Numbered from the stretch's first letter, positions 52,465-62,279 are shown. The stretch: 64,000 nt of DNA from Flexithrix dorotheae DSM 6795 (GCF_000379765.1 NZ_KB903454.1:186001-250000), one strand, 5' to 3'. Made by a program: numbers and translations. The notes: generated by a model not told the origin, from the letters alone.

Positions 52465-55338
52465 TTACTTATTTTCTTTTTCAATTACAGTGTCATCCTT
52501 TACTACTTCACCTTTCTCATTCAATTCGATAATATCGTAATTTAATTCTGCAAGTTTTTCTTTTAAGGAGGCTTTATCCCCCACTACCAAAATATTCATT
52601 TTTTCAAAAGGCAGATGTTTTTTAGCCAATTCATCAATCTCTTCTTTGGTGATATTATCAATAATTTTGTTTTGCTCCTTCACATAATCCTTATCCAGAT
52701 CGTAGTGCACAATTCTCCTTAAAAAACTAGCTTTTTGGTAGGGTGCTTCATAACTTCTGGCATCCCTTTGTCCAATGGACTTTTTCATGAAATTTAGTTC
52801 ATCTTCAGTAATGCCATTTTTCCCGTAATCGGTAATTTCCTTCATAAACTCATAAACAGCACTGTCTGTGGCTACAGCTTTTATACCTGCCAAAGCTGTA
52901 AATGGACCGGGCTCATCCTCAGCCTGGAAATAAGATCGTGCACCATATGTCCAGCCTTTGTCTTCCCTCAAATTCAGGTTAATCCGGCTATTAAAAGCTC
53001 CACCTAGTGGGTAGTTCATCAAATAGGTTTTAAAATATTCCCCTGTAGCATCATAAGGCATATCTGTCATATATCCAATCCTAATTTCGGATTGAGGTGC
53101 TTTGACTTTATCCACTAAAAATATTTTAGTTTTATCAACAGAAGATGCTTCAGTTGTTTCAGGGATTTCCACTTCCTTTTTCTCCCAATCTTTTAAAAAT
53201 GACATTGCAGGCATGATTTCATCCTTTGTCACATCCCCCACAATGACCAACTCTGAAATATTTGGTGCATAATATTTAGCATAAAATGCTTTTACATCAT
53301 CCAACGTAATATTCTCTACCGATTCTTCAATACCACTTGCCGGTACCGAATAAATATGTTCATCTCCATAAATGAGTCTTCTGTATACATTATTGGCAAT
53401 CGAAGAGGGCTGTTTCTGGGATGCTTTTATACCTTCCAATTGCTGCTTTTTCACCTTATCAAAATCCTCTTCCACAAAGCCGGGAGACATTAGCGCTTCT
53501 TCCATTAATGCCACTGTTTCCTTCAAATTCTTTTTCAAAGTTCTTACTGAAACTGTAGTGTTGCTATTGCCAGCATAAAAATTAATACTGCTACCAAGTT
53601 TTTCAAGTGTAACAGACATTTCCTCAGCACTCCTTTTAGAAGTTGACTCTCCCAATAATGAAGCAGTTAAAGCGGCCAATCCGGATTTGGAGGGATCGTG
53701 GGCATCCAGCTTATGCCCGCCATTTATGGTCAGCTGTATGGCTACTGTGGGAATTTCATCACTTTTGGTTCCAATCACTTTTATGCCATTGGCAGTGGTT
53801 TCTTCCCAAAACTCGGGAACGCTTACCAATGGTGACTTTCCAGGTACAGGCCTGACACTTCTGTCAAATGCACTTTTTGTTTTATTATAAGTTAATCCCG
53901 AATAATCTGTAGTTGGGAAAGGATTTTCTCCTTCCTTTTGTGGAGTGAAATTATCTGGTTTTGCAGGCTCCTGTTCTTCGTTGGCAATCACACTACAATA
54001 AACAGCATGCTTTCCTTTGATATACTTATTAAATACCCGCATGACATCTTCCTTTGTCACATTTTGATATCTTTCAAGGTCTTCTTTAATGTAATTAGGA
54101 TTTCCCCTAAACGTTTCAAAAGATGCCAATTGAGAAACCTTTCCGCTAACTGTGGCTAATCCGTTAATCGTACTGGATTCATATCCTGCTTTAAATTTTT
54201 CCAGATCTTCATCCTTTACTCCTTCTTTTTCAAATTCATCCAATATGGCTCTGATTTCTGTTTCAAACTCACTTAATGACTTTCCCGGATAAGGCAATAC
54301 AAACATGGAGAATTCTCCTGCCAGTTCAGAAGCTGGGGAAAATGAACTTGCCTGAATAGCCTGCTGTGTTTTCACAAACTTTTTATAGAAATAAGAACCC
54401 TGACCAGCTCCTAAAATTCCTGATAGACAATCCAAAGGAGCTTCATCAGGATGAAACCTGGGTACTGTTGGATAGGTGATAATAAGGGCCGGGAAACGAA
54501 TATTATTATCTACATATGAAACGTATCTGTCTTCTTCCAATACAGCAGGCTCCAGTTTCATATTCTCTACCTCAGGGCCTCTTGGAATCTCTCCAAAATA
54601 TTTTTCAACGAGTTTCACTACCTCCTTGGGATTCACATCTCCTCCAATGGTTAAAGTGGCATTATTAGGACCATACCACCTCATGAAAAACTTTTTAAGG
54701 TCATTAACATCCACCCGGTCAAGATCTTCTAAAATTCCAATTGTTAACCACGAATACGGATGGCCAAATGGATACAATGCGCTTGCAGAAATTTCCGAAT
54801 ATCTTCCATAAGGTCGATTGTCATAATTTTGTTGTTTTTCGTTTTTTACCGTGGCTCTTTGCACCTCAAACTTTTTTTGTGTAACTGCATCAAGGAAAAA
54901 GCCCATTCGGTCCGATTCCAGCCAAAGCATAGTTTCCAGCTGGTTACTTGGTGCAGTTTCAAAATAATTCGTTCTGTCCCGATTGGTGGTCCCGTTAAGG
55001 GTTCCACCTGATTCTGATATAATTTTAAAGTGTTCCTCATCGGCCACATTATCAGAACCCTGAAACATCATGTGCTCAAAAAAGTGGGCAAATCCGGATT
55101 TGTTTAGTTCTTCTCTTGCGGATCCTACATGGTAGGTTACATCCACATGTACCAATGGATCGGAATGGTCTTCATGAATGACTAGGGTCAGTCCATTTTC
55201 AAGTTCATATTTTTCGTAGGGAATGACTACCTCATCTCCTTTTTTAGTTACTTTCTCAATTAATTTGGTTTGTGCGTTAGAAATTGTTGTAGCTAAAAAA
55301 AGCAGGATGGGAAGAGTTTGAAACAGTTTATTTTTCAT
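52465..55338 (-). CDS. Two-domain M16 (insulinase-type) zinc peptidase
   Basis: 957 residues with a signal peptide (about 1-22, ending SNAQ). The first M16 unit (about 35-480) contains the inverted zinc motif HFFEH (H85, E88, H89) and the third ligand E167 in ATVKNEKQQ, 78 residues after H89, so it should be active. The second M16 unit (about 510-940) lacks an HxxEH motif and has the usual partner-domain R/Y loop (REDKGWTYGARSYFQ). Together they form the clam-shell of periplasmic pitrilysin-like peptidases that cut short unstructured peptides. A Glu/Lys-rich tail (about 930-957) ends the protein. It is transcribed alone or together with the ClC gene upstream (166-base gap). Confidence 0.94.
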   Translation of the reverse strand: MKNKLFQTLPILLFLATTISNAQTKLIEKVTKKGDEVVIPYEKYELENGLTLVIHEDHSDPLVHVDVTYHVGSAREELNKSGFAHFFEHMMFQGSDNVADEEHFKIISESGGTLNGTTNRDRTNYFETAPSNQLETMLWLESDRMGFFLDAVTQKKFEVQRATVKNEKQQNYDNRPYGRYSEISASALYPFGHPYSWLTIGILEDLDRVDVNDLKKFFMRWYGPNNATLTIGGDVNPKEVVKLVEKYFGEIPRGPEVENMKLEPAVLEEDRYVSYVDNNIRFPALIITYPTVPRFHPDEAPLDCLSGILGAGQGSYFYKKFVKTQQAIQASSFSPASELAGEFSMFVLPYPGKSLSEFETEIRAILDEFEKEGVKDEDLEKFKAGYESSTINGLATVSGKVSQLASFETFRGNPNYIKEDLERYQNVTKEDVMRVFNKYIKGKHAVYCSVIANEEQEPAKPDNFTPQKEGENPFPTTDYSGLTYNKTKSAFDRSVRPVPGKSPLVSVPEFWEETTANGIKVIGTKSDEIPTVAIQLTINGGHKLDAHDPSKSGLAALTASLLGESTSKRSAEEMSVTLEKLGSSINFYAGNSNTTVSVRTLKKNLKETVALMEEALMSPGFVEEDFDKVKKQQLEGIKASQKQPSSIANNVYRRLIYGDEHIYSVPASGIEESVENITLDDVKAFYAKYYAPNISELVIVGDVTKDEIMPAMSFLKDWEKKEVEIPETTEASSVDKTKIFLVDKVKAPQSEIRIGYMTDMPYDATGEYFKTYLMNYPLGGAFNSRINLNLREDKGWTYGARSYFQAEDEPGPFTALAGIKAVATDSAVYEFMKEITDYGKNGITEDELNFMKKSIGQRDARSYEAPYQKASFLRRIVHYDLDKDYVKEQNKIIDNITKEEIDELAKKHLPFEKMNILVVGDKASLKEKLAELNYDIIELNEKGEVVKDDTVIEKENK

Positions 55339-55504
55339 AATGTTCAGGTTAAAAATTTATCTATCTTCTTTATCCAAAAAAATTACACATAATTAAGCAA
55401 ATTAAAGCCTTTTATCAAATTAAATTTTATAAGTGGTTACACCAATCCCCAACTGGTTTTATTTAAAAATTAAAAATGGGGCTGAAGTCAGAAAGTGGGA
55501 AAAT

Positions 55505-57307
55505 TTAACCTAATTCCCTGGTCTGCTTTCGCAACTGACTTCTGTAAATTGAAAAAATCTTTGACTTGGATAAAAAGCCTTCGTATCTCCCATTTTTGGC
55601 TACCGGCAAATTCCAGGCATTAGTTTTATCAAATTTGTCCATTACAACCTCCATGGAGTCGGAAATATCGATAATCGCAGGAGGTTTAGACATGAGCAGT
55701 TTGATTTGTTTTTCCTGATAGAGTTCCGATTTAAAAATTAATTTCCGGACATCATTTAATAGAATAATCCCCTTTAATTCCCGCTCTTCCCCCACTACAG
55801 GAAATATATTTCTGGTAGATCTGGCCACAGCTTCTACTAAATCGCCCAACATGCCATCTTCCTTTACGGTCACAAAATCCCGTTCGATTACTGCATTCAT
55901 TCTGATATCCTGCAATACTGTTTTATCCTTATCATGAATTATATAATCTCCTTTTAGGGCTAATTGTTTGGTATAAAAAGAATGGGATTCAAAATAAATT
56001 TTGATGGCAAATGAAATTGCTGAAAGAAGCATAAGCGGAACCAGCAAATCATAGCCTCTGGTAATTTCAGCGATAAGGAAAATTTTGGTTAAGGGAGAAT
56101 GAAGAATTCCACTACTTACTCCCGCCATACCTACCAGGGTAAAATTGGTTTCCGATAATAGAAGATCGGGGAAAAGTAAATTAAGTGCCCGGGCAAAAAT
56201 AAACCCGGCCAGTCCTCCCATAAACATGGATGGGGCAAATACCCCTCCTATTCCTCCGGCAGCCCGGGTTAGACCTGTGGCAAATACTTTTAACAACATA
56301 GAAGCCAGAAGAAATCCTAACAAAATCCAGTCATTTCCATAAGAAAAACCGAAAAATGTACCATCAGTTAATCCATAAGCATCCCCCCGAATAATTTTGG
56401 CTAAAGCATAATATCCTTCACCGTACAAAATGGGAAAAAATAAAATCAAAACACCAAGAATTCCCCCTCCAATTAAAAGCCTCTGTTTTTTTTGCTTTAT
56501 TTTCCCAATCTGATTTTCGACCAGATAAATCATTTTCATGAAATAAATAGAAAGAAACCCACAAATCACACCCAAAAGGATAAAGAATAACAATTCCCTG
56601 TTCTTCACAGGATCGATTTCAGTAAAATGAAACAGGACTTCTTCCCCCATTAGCAATTGGGAAACCATGGTGCCAACAACAGCCGAAATCAATAAAGGAA
56701 TAATAAAAACTATATTCAGGTTGGCAATAATGACTTCCAGCACAAAAATTACCCCGGCTACCGGAGCATTGAAAATTGCGGAAATAGCAGCCGCAGAGCC
56801 ACATCCAATAAGAATTGTGGTATGTCGGCTATTTAAATGAAAAAAACTTCCATAATAAGAACCCCAGGCCGAACCAGTTACCACCACCGGGCCCTCCAGC
56901 CCTACTGACCCTCCAAAGCCCACTGTCAACCCTCCTGTAATGGCCTGAATAAACCGGTTTATTTTTTTAATAAAAGAGGAATTCCTGCCGATAGAATAAA
57001 GCACATAAGGGATTCCTTTTTCCAGTTTGCCTTTAGCAAATATTTTAATTACTAAAACACTCAGGCTAATACCAATGATAGGCAGTATCACAATAATGAA
57101 CCTGTCTACACCCTGGAATAAATCTCCCTCAAAAAATTCTTTTATGAAATAAACAAAGGACTTTAAAGCCACAACTATTACCCCAATTTCAATCCCAAGA
57201 AAAACACTTAAAATCAGGATAAACCGCTGGTCACTTACATGGCGAATACGCCATTTTAGGAAGGCAATAAACTTTTCATTAAAAAATTGGGCAATTTTAA
57301 GCCACAT
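55505..57307 (-). CDS. ClC-family chloride channel or transporter with CBS pair
   Basis: 600 residues. The membrane part (about 25-440) carries the family signatures: GFGGSVGLEGPVV with the gating Glu at 138 and GGIGGVFAPSMFMGG. The stretch NAPVAGVIFVLEVIIANLNI has Glu-Val where proton-coupled exchangers usually have Glu-Glu (the second, proton-relay Glu is replaced by Val), as in true chloride channels. The GSGIP motif that lines the central anion site reads EKGIP. Two CBS domains (about 465-520 and 535-590) follow and should bind an adenine nucleotide. It may conduct chloride or another small anion (fluoride is possible in some subgroups); mode cannot be proven by sequence. It is isolated in its orientation block. 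Confidence 0.92.
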   Translation of the reverse strand: MWLKIAQFFNEKFIAFLKWRIRHVSDQRFILILSVFLGIEIGVIVVALKSFVYFIKEFFEGDLFQGVDRFIIVILPIIGISLSVLVIKIFAKGKLEKGIPYVLYSIGRNSSFIKKINRFIQAITGGLTVGFGGSVGLEGPVVVTGSAWGSYYGSFFHLNSRHTTILIGCGSAAAISAIFNAPVAGVIFVLEVIIANLNIVFIIPLLISAVVGTMVSQLLMGEEVLFHFTEIDPVKNRELLFFILLGVICGFLSIYFMKMIYLVENQIGKIKQKKQRLLIGGGILGVLILFFPILYGEGYYALAKIIRGDAYGLTDGTFFGFSYGNDWILLGFLLASMLLKVFATGLTRAAGGIGGVFAPSMFMGGLAGFIFARALNLLFPDLLLSETNFTLVGMAGVSSGILHSPLTKIFLIAEITRGYDLLVPLMLLSAISFAIKIYFESHSFYTKQLALKGDYIIHDKDKTVLQDIRMNAVIERDFVTVKEDGMLGDLVEAVARSTRNIFPVVGEERELKGIILLNDVRKLIFKSELYQEKQIKLLMSKPPAIIDISDSMEVVMDKFDKTNAWNLPVAKNGRYEGFLSKSKIFSIYRSQLRKQTRELG

Positions 57308-57397
57308 GATAAGCCTGGTAGATTTAGATTCGAACTTTAACTGGTGTCAAGGCACAATTTAAGTTCTCAAATTTAATGGCTATCGTGAATTATTTGC

Positions 57398-58300
57398 TTA
57401 TTGCTTCAATATTTTCTTATAGTCACTGGAGTTTTGAGGATCCAGTCTGGTGAGTAATTCCACCGCTTTATCCTTATCATCCTGTTTGGCTGAGGAAAAA
57501 ATATTGATTAATTCGGAGGCTTTTGCATCAAAAAAGGCATTAACCATTAAAGAGGAAGTAGTCGCTTTTCGGACTTTAGCAATTTTTTCGAGACAGTTCA
57601 GTATGGTCTTTCTGGCCTTATCTACATCCTCTTCATAAACATCCATGGCAAGCCTGTGGTATTCATAAATGGCTTGTCTGTAATCTTCAAATAGGGCACT
57701 ATTTAGATTTTCACTTATCCAGTACCGGTTTCTGATATCTCCACTGGAAGTCCAGCCTGGTGCACCATTTTGTTCGGCAATTAAAGCCAGGTTCTGGGCC
57801 CTTTGAAAGAAGGGAGTCCCGCCCATTGGAGCAAAAGAATCGTAATCAGACCCTATAATAATAAAGGCATAAAAAGCCAGAAGAGCAGTCAATTCCGTGG
57901 CATAGGTATTTTCCGTGTAAATCAGCGGTTCGGAAGGCTGATAGGAAAAGGCCCAGCTGTTGTCAAATAGATTTAATAATGGAGATTCGTAATCAGTTCC
58001 ATAAACTGGCCGTGAAGACTGAACCTGCACCGTGGCGGTAAAATTGGTAATAGATGAATTCTTTCCTAAAATCAACATCAGGTTACAATTGATTTTTTCA
58101 TTTTCATCAAAAGTATCCTGAGTCCATTTGGTAGTATTCATAAAATTGGAAATTGCCTGTTCCAATCCCTGAAACATATCTGTTTGCTGAGTTTGAACTC
58201 TTTCGTAATTGAGAATTACATTACAATTTAATTCCTGAGCAGTGGAAATAGCCGGGATAAAAAATAATGAAAAAATAAAAATGAAATAACGCATAAGCAC
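57398..58300 (-). CDS. Secreted DUF4835 protein
   Basis: 300 residues with a signal peptide (about 1-21, ending STAQ). It has the DUF4835 layout: LNCNVILNYERVQTQQTDMF at the mature start, FSYQPSEPLIYTENTYATEL, FYAFIIIGSDYDSFAPMGG and a helical C-terminus. Members are found almost only in Bacteroidota, next to coaBC, and the function is unknown. The gene is 97 bases downstream of coaBC on the same strand. The recN gene that often follows in this phylum is absent here; the ClC gene stands in its place. Confidence 0.9.
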   Translation of the reverse strand: MLMRYFIFIFSLFFIPAISTAQELNCNVILNYERVQTQQTDMFQGLEQAISNFMNTTKWTQDTFDENEKINCNLMLILGKNSSITNFTATVQVQSSRPVYGTDYESPLLNLFDNSWAFSYQPSEPLIYTENTYATELTALLAFYAFIIIGSDYDSFAPMGGTPFFQRAQNLALIAEQNGAPGWTSSGDIRNRYWISENLNSALFEDYRQAIYEYHRLAMDVYEEDVDKARKTILNCLEKIAKVRKATTSSLMVNAFFDAKASELINIFSSAKQDDKDKAVELLTRLDPQNSSDYKKILKQ

Positions 58301-58397
58301 TATTACTACTTTTTAATAAAAAAATCTATTCATAAAGCCGGATGAACCTGAAATTTATGAAACCTTATTAATTTAATGATCTTTTTTGAGGTAAATT

Positions 58398-59618
58398 TTA
58401 GAGCACCCTAATATTCAATGCTTTTAATTTGGAAATAATCTCCTCACAAATGTCCCTTGCAACTTCAGATTTTTGCTTTAATTCAAATTTTTTCATTTCC
58501 CCATTTTGATCGATCATCGTAATCTGATTGGTATCATATCCAAATCCAGCTCCCTTATCATTTAAAGAATTTAGAATAACCAGGTCAAAATTCTTTGATT
58601 TCAGTTTGGATTTTGCGTTTTCAATTTCATCATTCGTTTCCAAAGCAAACCCAACAGATAGTTGATTGGACTTTTTTATTTTACCCAATTCTTTTGCAAT
58701 ATCCTTTGTTTTAGAAAGCTTAATATTCAGTGTGGCTGTGGATTTTTTAATTTTCACCTTAGATTTTTCCGCAGGCGTATAATCCGCCACAGCGGCACTA
58801 AAAATAGCCACATCTGAACTTGTAAAATACAGTAGGGCCTGTTCGTACATTTCCTGTGCAGTCTCCACTTTCACCAACCTGATATTATTATGAGGTAATT
58901 CCTGATGAGTTGGCCCACTTATTATAGTCACTTCGGCTCCAAGATCATTTAGCACACCGGCCAGAGCAAATCCCATTTTACCAGTAGAACCATTGCTGAT
59001 ATAGCGAACCGGGTCAATATATTCATAGGTCGGACCTGCCGTAATCATAATTTGCTTTCCTTGTAAAGGCAGGTCTTTCTGAAAAAACTGATCAATTTTT
59101 TGGAGAATATTTTCAGGTTCAGCCATTCTACCTTTCCCAACCAAACCGCTGGCCAATTCTCCACTTTCTGCATCAATGATATGGTGACCAAAATTGATTA
59201 GTTTTTCTATATTCTGCTGTGTGGCAGGGTGAGCATACATGTCCAAATCCATTGCCGGAGCAAGAAACACTGGACATCTGGCCGACAGGTAAACGGCCAT
59301 CAACAAATTATCACAAATGCCATTGGCCATTTTGGCTATAGTATTGGCACTTGCCGGAGCAATGATCATTAAATCCGCCCAAATTCCCAGGTCAACGTGA
59401 TTGTTCCATTGTCCTGAATCATCTTTCACAAAGTCGATTAAAACCGGATTTTCAGATAAAGTTGCTAAAGTGAGAGGGGTTATAAAAGAAGAAGCTGAAG
59501 TAGTCATTACAACTTTTACTTCAGCTCCCTGCTTTTTTAAAAGTCTTACCAAAAGTGCCGCTTTGTATGCAGCGATACTACCGGTAATTCCTAAAAGTAT
59601 CTTTTTATTTTTAAGCAT
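58398..59618 (-). CDS. coaBC: Bifunctional phosphopantothenoylcysteine decarboxylase / synthetase
   Basis: 406 residues. The two steps form 4'-phosphopantetheine in coenzyme A synthesis: ligation of cysteine to 4'-phosphopantothenate (CoaB) and decarboxylation (CoaC). The flavin-binding CoaC half (about 1-185) has GITGSIAAYKAALL, catalytic H74 in NNHVDL, APASANTIAKMANGICDNLL and PAMDLDMYAHP. The position of the catalytic Cys of the E. coli enzyme (in ACGDIGPGRM) reads ASGLVGKGRM here, so Ser replaces Cys. The CoaB half (about 190-400) has ITAGPTYEYIDPVRYISNGS and the KVKIKKS lysine region. It begins 6 bases after the rpoZ stop. Confidence 0.95.
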   Translation of the reverse strand: MLKNKKILLGITGSIAAYKAALLVRLLKKQGAEVKVVMTTSASSFITPLTLATLSENPVLIDFVKDDSGQWNNHVDLGIWADLMIIAPASANTIAKMANGICDNLLMAVYLSARCPVFLAPAMDLDMYAHPATQQNIEKLINFGHHIIDAESGELASGLVGKGRMAEPENILQKIDQFFQKDLPLQGKQIMITAGPTYEYIDPVRYISNGSTGKMGFALAGVLNDLGAEVTIISGPTHQELPHNNIRLVKVETAQEMYEQALLYFTSSDVAIFSAAVADYTPAEKSKVKIKKSTATLNIKLSKTKDIAKELGKIKKSNQLSVGFALETNDEIENAKSKLKSKNFDLVILNSLNDKGAGFGYDTNQITMIDQNGEMKKFELKQKSEVARDICEEIISKLKALNIRVL

Positions 59619-59624
59619 AAAAAA

Positions 59625-59966
59625 TTAAAACTCGCCTAGATCCAACTGAGGCTCATCCTCTTCTTGCTGGTGATTTCCTCTTTTAAAGTAAACCTTTTGT
59701 TCTATAAACTCTTCAGTGGCAATTGTGGTAGCTTTAGGCATTCTTTCATAAAACTTAGAAATTTCAATTTGCTCCCGATTTTCAAAAACCTCCTCAAGAT
59801 TATCAACAGTAGTAGCGAATTCTGCTAATTTGCTGTTTAATTCTTCTTTTAGCTTTGTGGAAATCTGTCTTGCTCTTTTTCCAATAATTACAACTGACTC
59901 ATAGGTATTACCGGTTTCCTGGGTCATTGCCGGTACATCCCTGGTAATTAATGATGCGTTTGCCAT
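59625..59966 (-). CDS. rpoZ: Bacteroidota-type RNA polymerase omega subunit
   Basis: 113 residues. The conserved core (about 17-60, with NTYESVVIIGKRARQIS and LKEELNSKL) is the omega/Rpb6 helix-turn pattern that clamps the beta-prime C-terminus; the tail from about 80 is acidic and polar. In this phylum omega genes lie between bamD and coaBC, and that is exactly the arrangement seen. The start at 59966 gives the usual extended N-terminus. It is 84 bases downstream of the bamD stop and 6 bases before the coaBC start, so it is cotranscribed with both. Confidence 0.92.
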   Translation of the reverse strand: MANASLITRDVPAMTQETGNTYESVVIIGKRARQISTKLKEELNSKLAEFATTVDNLEEVFENREQIEISKFYERMPKATTIATEEFIEQKVYFKRGNHQQEEDEPQLDLGEF

Positions 59967-60050
59967 TCTTCTTATTTAAATTTTTAAATTGATCTGCTAA
60001 GATAAAGATTTTATCTAAAAGTAACCTCTGATTAATAACAATTATTTCCC

Positions 60051-60851
60051 TTAAGGGTTCAAATCTCGTAATTCTCTCTGGGTATTCTTGAAATAGCTTT
60101 CGGCCATTTTAATATATTCAGAATTGGGATAGCGATCTACCAGATAATAATAATATTCCATAGCTTCTTCATATCGCTCCACTTTCATGGTGTAAATACT
60201 TGCTTTGGCATACTCATACTGGGCTTCCATTTTACGGAAAGAAATCTCTTCCTTAAGCTCAGAATCAGGAAAATCCTTTTGAAAATTATCACAGGCAATT
60301 ACTGCAGCCTGATATCTCCTTAATCGATGGTATTGCTTCGCAATACTATAAGCCTTCTTCTCCAATAAACCTCTGAGTTCATTGATAATACTTGCTGCTT
60401 TATCCGAATAACTACTTTCGGGGAATCTGTTCATAAAATCCTGCATAGTCTCAATGGCTTTAGTAGTATTGGACTGATCCAGGTTATAATCAGGAGTAGC
60501 TTTATAATTGGAATAGGCATGCATATAAAGCGCTTCTTCCGCAAAGTCACTTCGCCTATAGGTATCATAGAATTGCTTAAAATAGTAAGCTGCTAAATCA
60601 AACTGATTTTGGTGAAACTGGCAATAAGAATAATAAAACTGCACATTTTCGGCCTCTGCCTTACCCGCCATATTGGGGAGTAAATCTTCAAATACCAAAC
60701 CGGCCCGGTAATAATCTTCATTCTCGTAGAATTTTAAAGCGGCCTGATATTTTTCATTGATATCAGGATTTTTCAGCACCCTGGTTAAGGGACTACATGA
60801 GGCTAACCCTATTAGCCCAACAACAATTAATCTTAAAACATTTTTTTCCAT
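60051..60851 (-). CDS. bamD: Outer-membrane assembly lipoprotein BamD
   Basis: 266 residues with a lipoprotein signal ending in LIGLASCSP (Cys at about 19). Five TPR-like helical pairs follow (for example ALKFYENEDYYRAGLVFEDL, then PDYNLDQSNTTKAIETMQDF and FRKMEAQYEYAKASIYTMKV), the standard BamD fold. It is the partner of BamA in folding outer-membrane proteins. It heads the likely operon bamD - rpoZ - coaBC (and possibly DUF4835). The promoter -7 box lies only 8 bases before the ATG, so transcription may begin almost at the start codon (near-leaderless). Confidence 0.95.
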   Translation of the reverse strand: MEKNVLRLIVVGLIGLASCSPLTRVLKNPDINEKYQAALKFYENEDYYRAGLVFEDLLPNMAGKAEAENVQFYYSYCQFHQNQFDLAAYYFKQFYDTYRRSDFAEEALYMHAYSNYKATPDYNLDQSNTTKAIETMQDFMNRFPESSYSDKAASIINELRGLLEKKAYSIAKQYHRLRRYQAAVIACDNFQKDFPDSELKEEISFRKMEAQYEYAKASIYTMKVERYEEAMEYYYYLVDRYPNSEYIKMAESYFKNTQRELRDLNP

Positions 60852-61169
60852 GAGACTGCAAAGGTAATTCAGCTATTTAATTTTAACAACTAATTTCAGA
60901 CTCTCCCAAAATCCCTTTGAGAATAATATATGGAGAGGATAATTAGCCTAAAATGAGTTCTATTGGTAGGAATGCAATTTGTATCAAACAGGATGCCTTT
61001 TAAGGAATGGAAACATTCTTGTAATAGGGATCAAAATCAATTTCCCCTTTTCTTACTTGTTCTTTTTACCCAATACTTCTTTATTTTTTCAACTTTACCT
61101 ATAGATTTAAATTTTTCCTAAATTGAGCCCATTGTATTTATTTCAAACGCTCAAAATATAGGAAATGAA
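60852..61169. other. 318-base divergent intergenic region
   Basis: It contains the bamD promoter at its left end. The rest, up to the formimidoylglutamase-like gene, is AT-rich with no second promoter that matches the consensus and no hairpin of note. Confidence 0.5.
60859..60889 (-). promoter_or_regulatory. Promoter of the bamD operon
   Basis: On the minus strand TTG (60887-60889), 20-base spacer, then TACCTTTG (60859-60866), a full match to the Bacteroidota consensus. The box ends 7 bases before the bamD ATG. Confidence 0.8.
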
Positions 61170-62171
61170 ATGTACTTATATGCAAAACAAGTAAACTGGA
61201 TAGGCAGAATTGATCATCCTGAGGATGTCCTCACATACAGATGGCATCAGGTCATTCAATATAAAGACCTTTCCCCTGAAGTCTTACAATCAGACAATTC
61301 GAATAATTCCGAAAAGGATATTCTATTTTTAGGGTTTTGCTGTGACGAAGGAGTTAAAAGGAATAATGGAAGACCAGGAGCAAGAAATGGTCCTGAGGCA
61401 ATCCGCAAGCAATTAATGTCTTTACCCTTCCATTGGCCTGATAAAATTTCCATCCATGAAGGGGGAAATATCATGTGTGACCAGAATGAAATGGAAATTG
61501 CCCAGCAATTACTGGCCAATACACTCAAAAAAGCTTTAACTTCCAATTATTTCCCTATCGTATTGGGGGGAGGACATGAAATGGCCTGGGGAAGCTTTAA
61601 AGGCCTGTATTCTTTTTTAAAGTACCCTCAAAATATAGCACTACCCAAAATAGGAATCATTAATTTCGATGCACATTTCGATTTAAGAGATTTTTCCCAA
61701 ACCACAAGTTCTGGCACCCCCTTTACACAAATTGGGAATTTATGTAAAAAGGAAAGTGTTCCTTTTAATTATTTGTGCCTTGGAATTCAAAAAATGGGAA
61801 ATACCCAAAGACTTTTTGAAACTGCAAAACAACTTGAGGTTGACTATATTTTAGCTGATGATTTCCATATCAATAATTTCCAAACGGTAAAGCAGGTAAT
61901 CGAAAAATTCATTCAAAAATGTGATATTTTATATGTAACAATTGATCTGGATGGTTTTCAGAACAGTATTGCCCCAGGGGTAAGTGCCCCCTCACCTTTA
62001 GGATTTGCTCCGGAAATGGTTCTGAATTGCCTTGAAGTAATTATTCAATCAGGGAAATTAAACCTGTTGGATTTAGCTGAATTAAACCCGGATTTTGATA
62101 TTGATAACAAAACCGCAAAACTGGCTGCTGCTTTAACTTTTAAAATCATAGATCATCTGGCGGGAATTTAA
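61170..62171 (+). CDS. hutG: Arginase-family enzyme, probable formimidoylglutamase
   Basis: 333 residues, ureohydrolase fold. The binuclear manganese ligands are visible: GGGHEMAWGS (His), NFDAHFDLRDF (Asp, His, Asp) and TIDLDGFQNSIAPG (Asp, Asp position filled by DLDG). The N-terminal stretch GFCCDEGVKRNNGRPGARNGP and the C-terminal APSPLGFAPEMVLNCLEVI favour the formimidoylglutamase subgroup, which releases formamide from N-formimino-glutamate in histidine breakdown, over arginase or agmatinase. No other hut gene is close, so the assignment to histidine use rests on sequence alone. Confidence 0.85.
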   Translation: MYLYAKQVNWIGRIDHPEDVLTYRWHQVIQYKDLSPEVLQSDNSNNSEKDILFLGFCCDEGVKRNNGRPGARNGPEAIRKQLMSLPFHWPDKISIHEGGNIMCDQNEMEIAQQLLANTLKKALTSNYFPIVLGGGHEMAWGSFKGLYSFLKYPQNIALPKIGIINFDAHFDLRDFSQTTSSGTPFTQIGNLCKKESVPFNYLCLGIQKMGNTQRLFETAKQLEVDYILADDFHINNFQTVKQVIEKFIQKCDILYVTIDLDGFQNSIAPGVSAPSPLGFAPEMVLNCLEVIIQSGKLNLLDLAELNPDFDIDNKTAKLAAALTFKIIDHLAGI

Positions 62172-62279
62172 GAAGGAAAATTTCACTTTTTACCAGCGAA
62201 AAACTATTTCAATTAGTTTTGGAGGAAAATAAGATAAATTAAACTCTTGCGTATTAAAGTTTGTTAAAAACTTTTAAAG

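Noticed and set aside
55505-60889. Reading the ClC gene as part of the bamD operon
   Set aside because: The ClC gene is on the same strand behind DUF4835 but has its own 90-base spacer and no functional link; continuity of the transcript cannot be supported.
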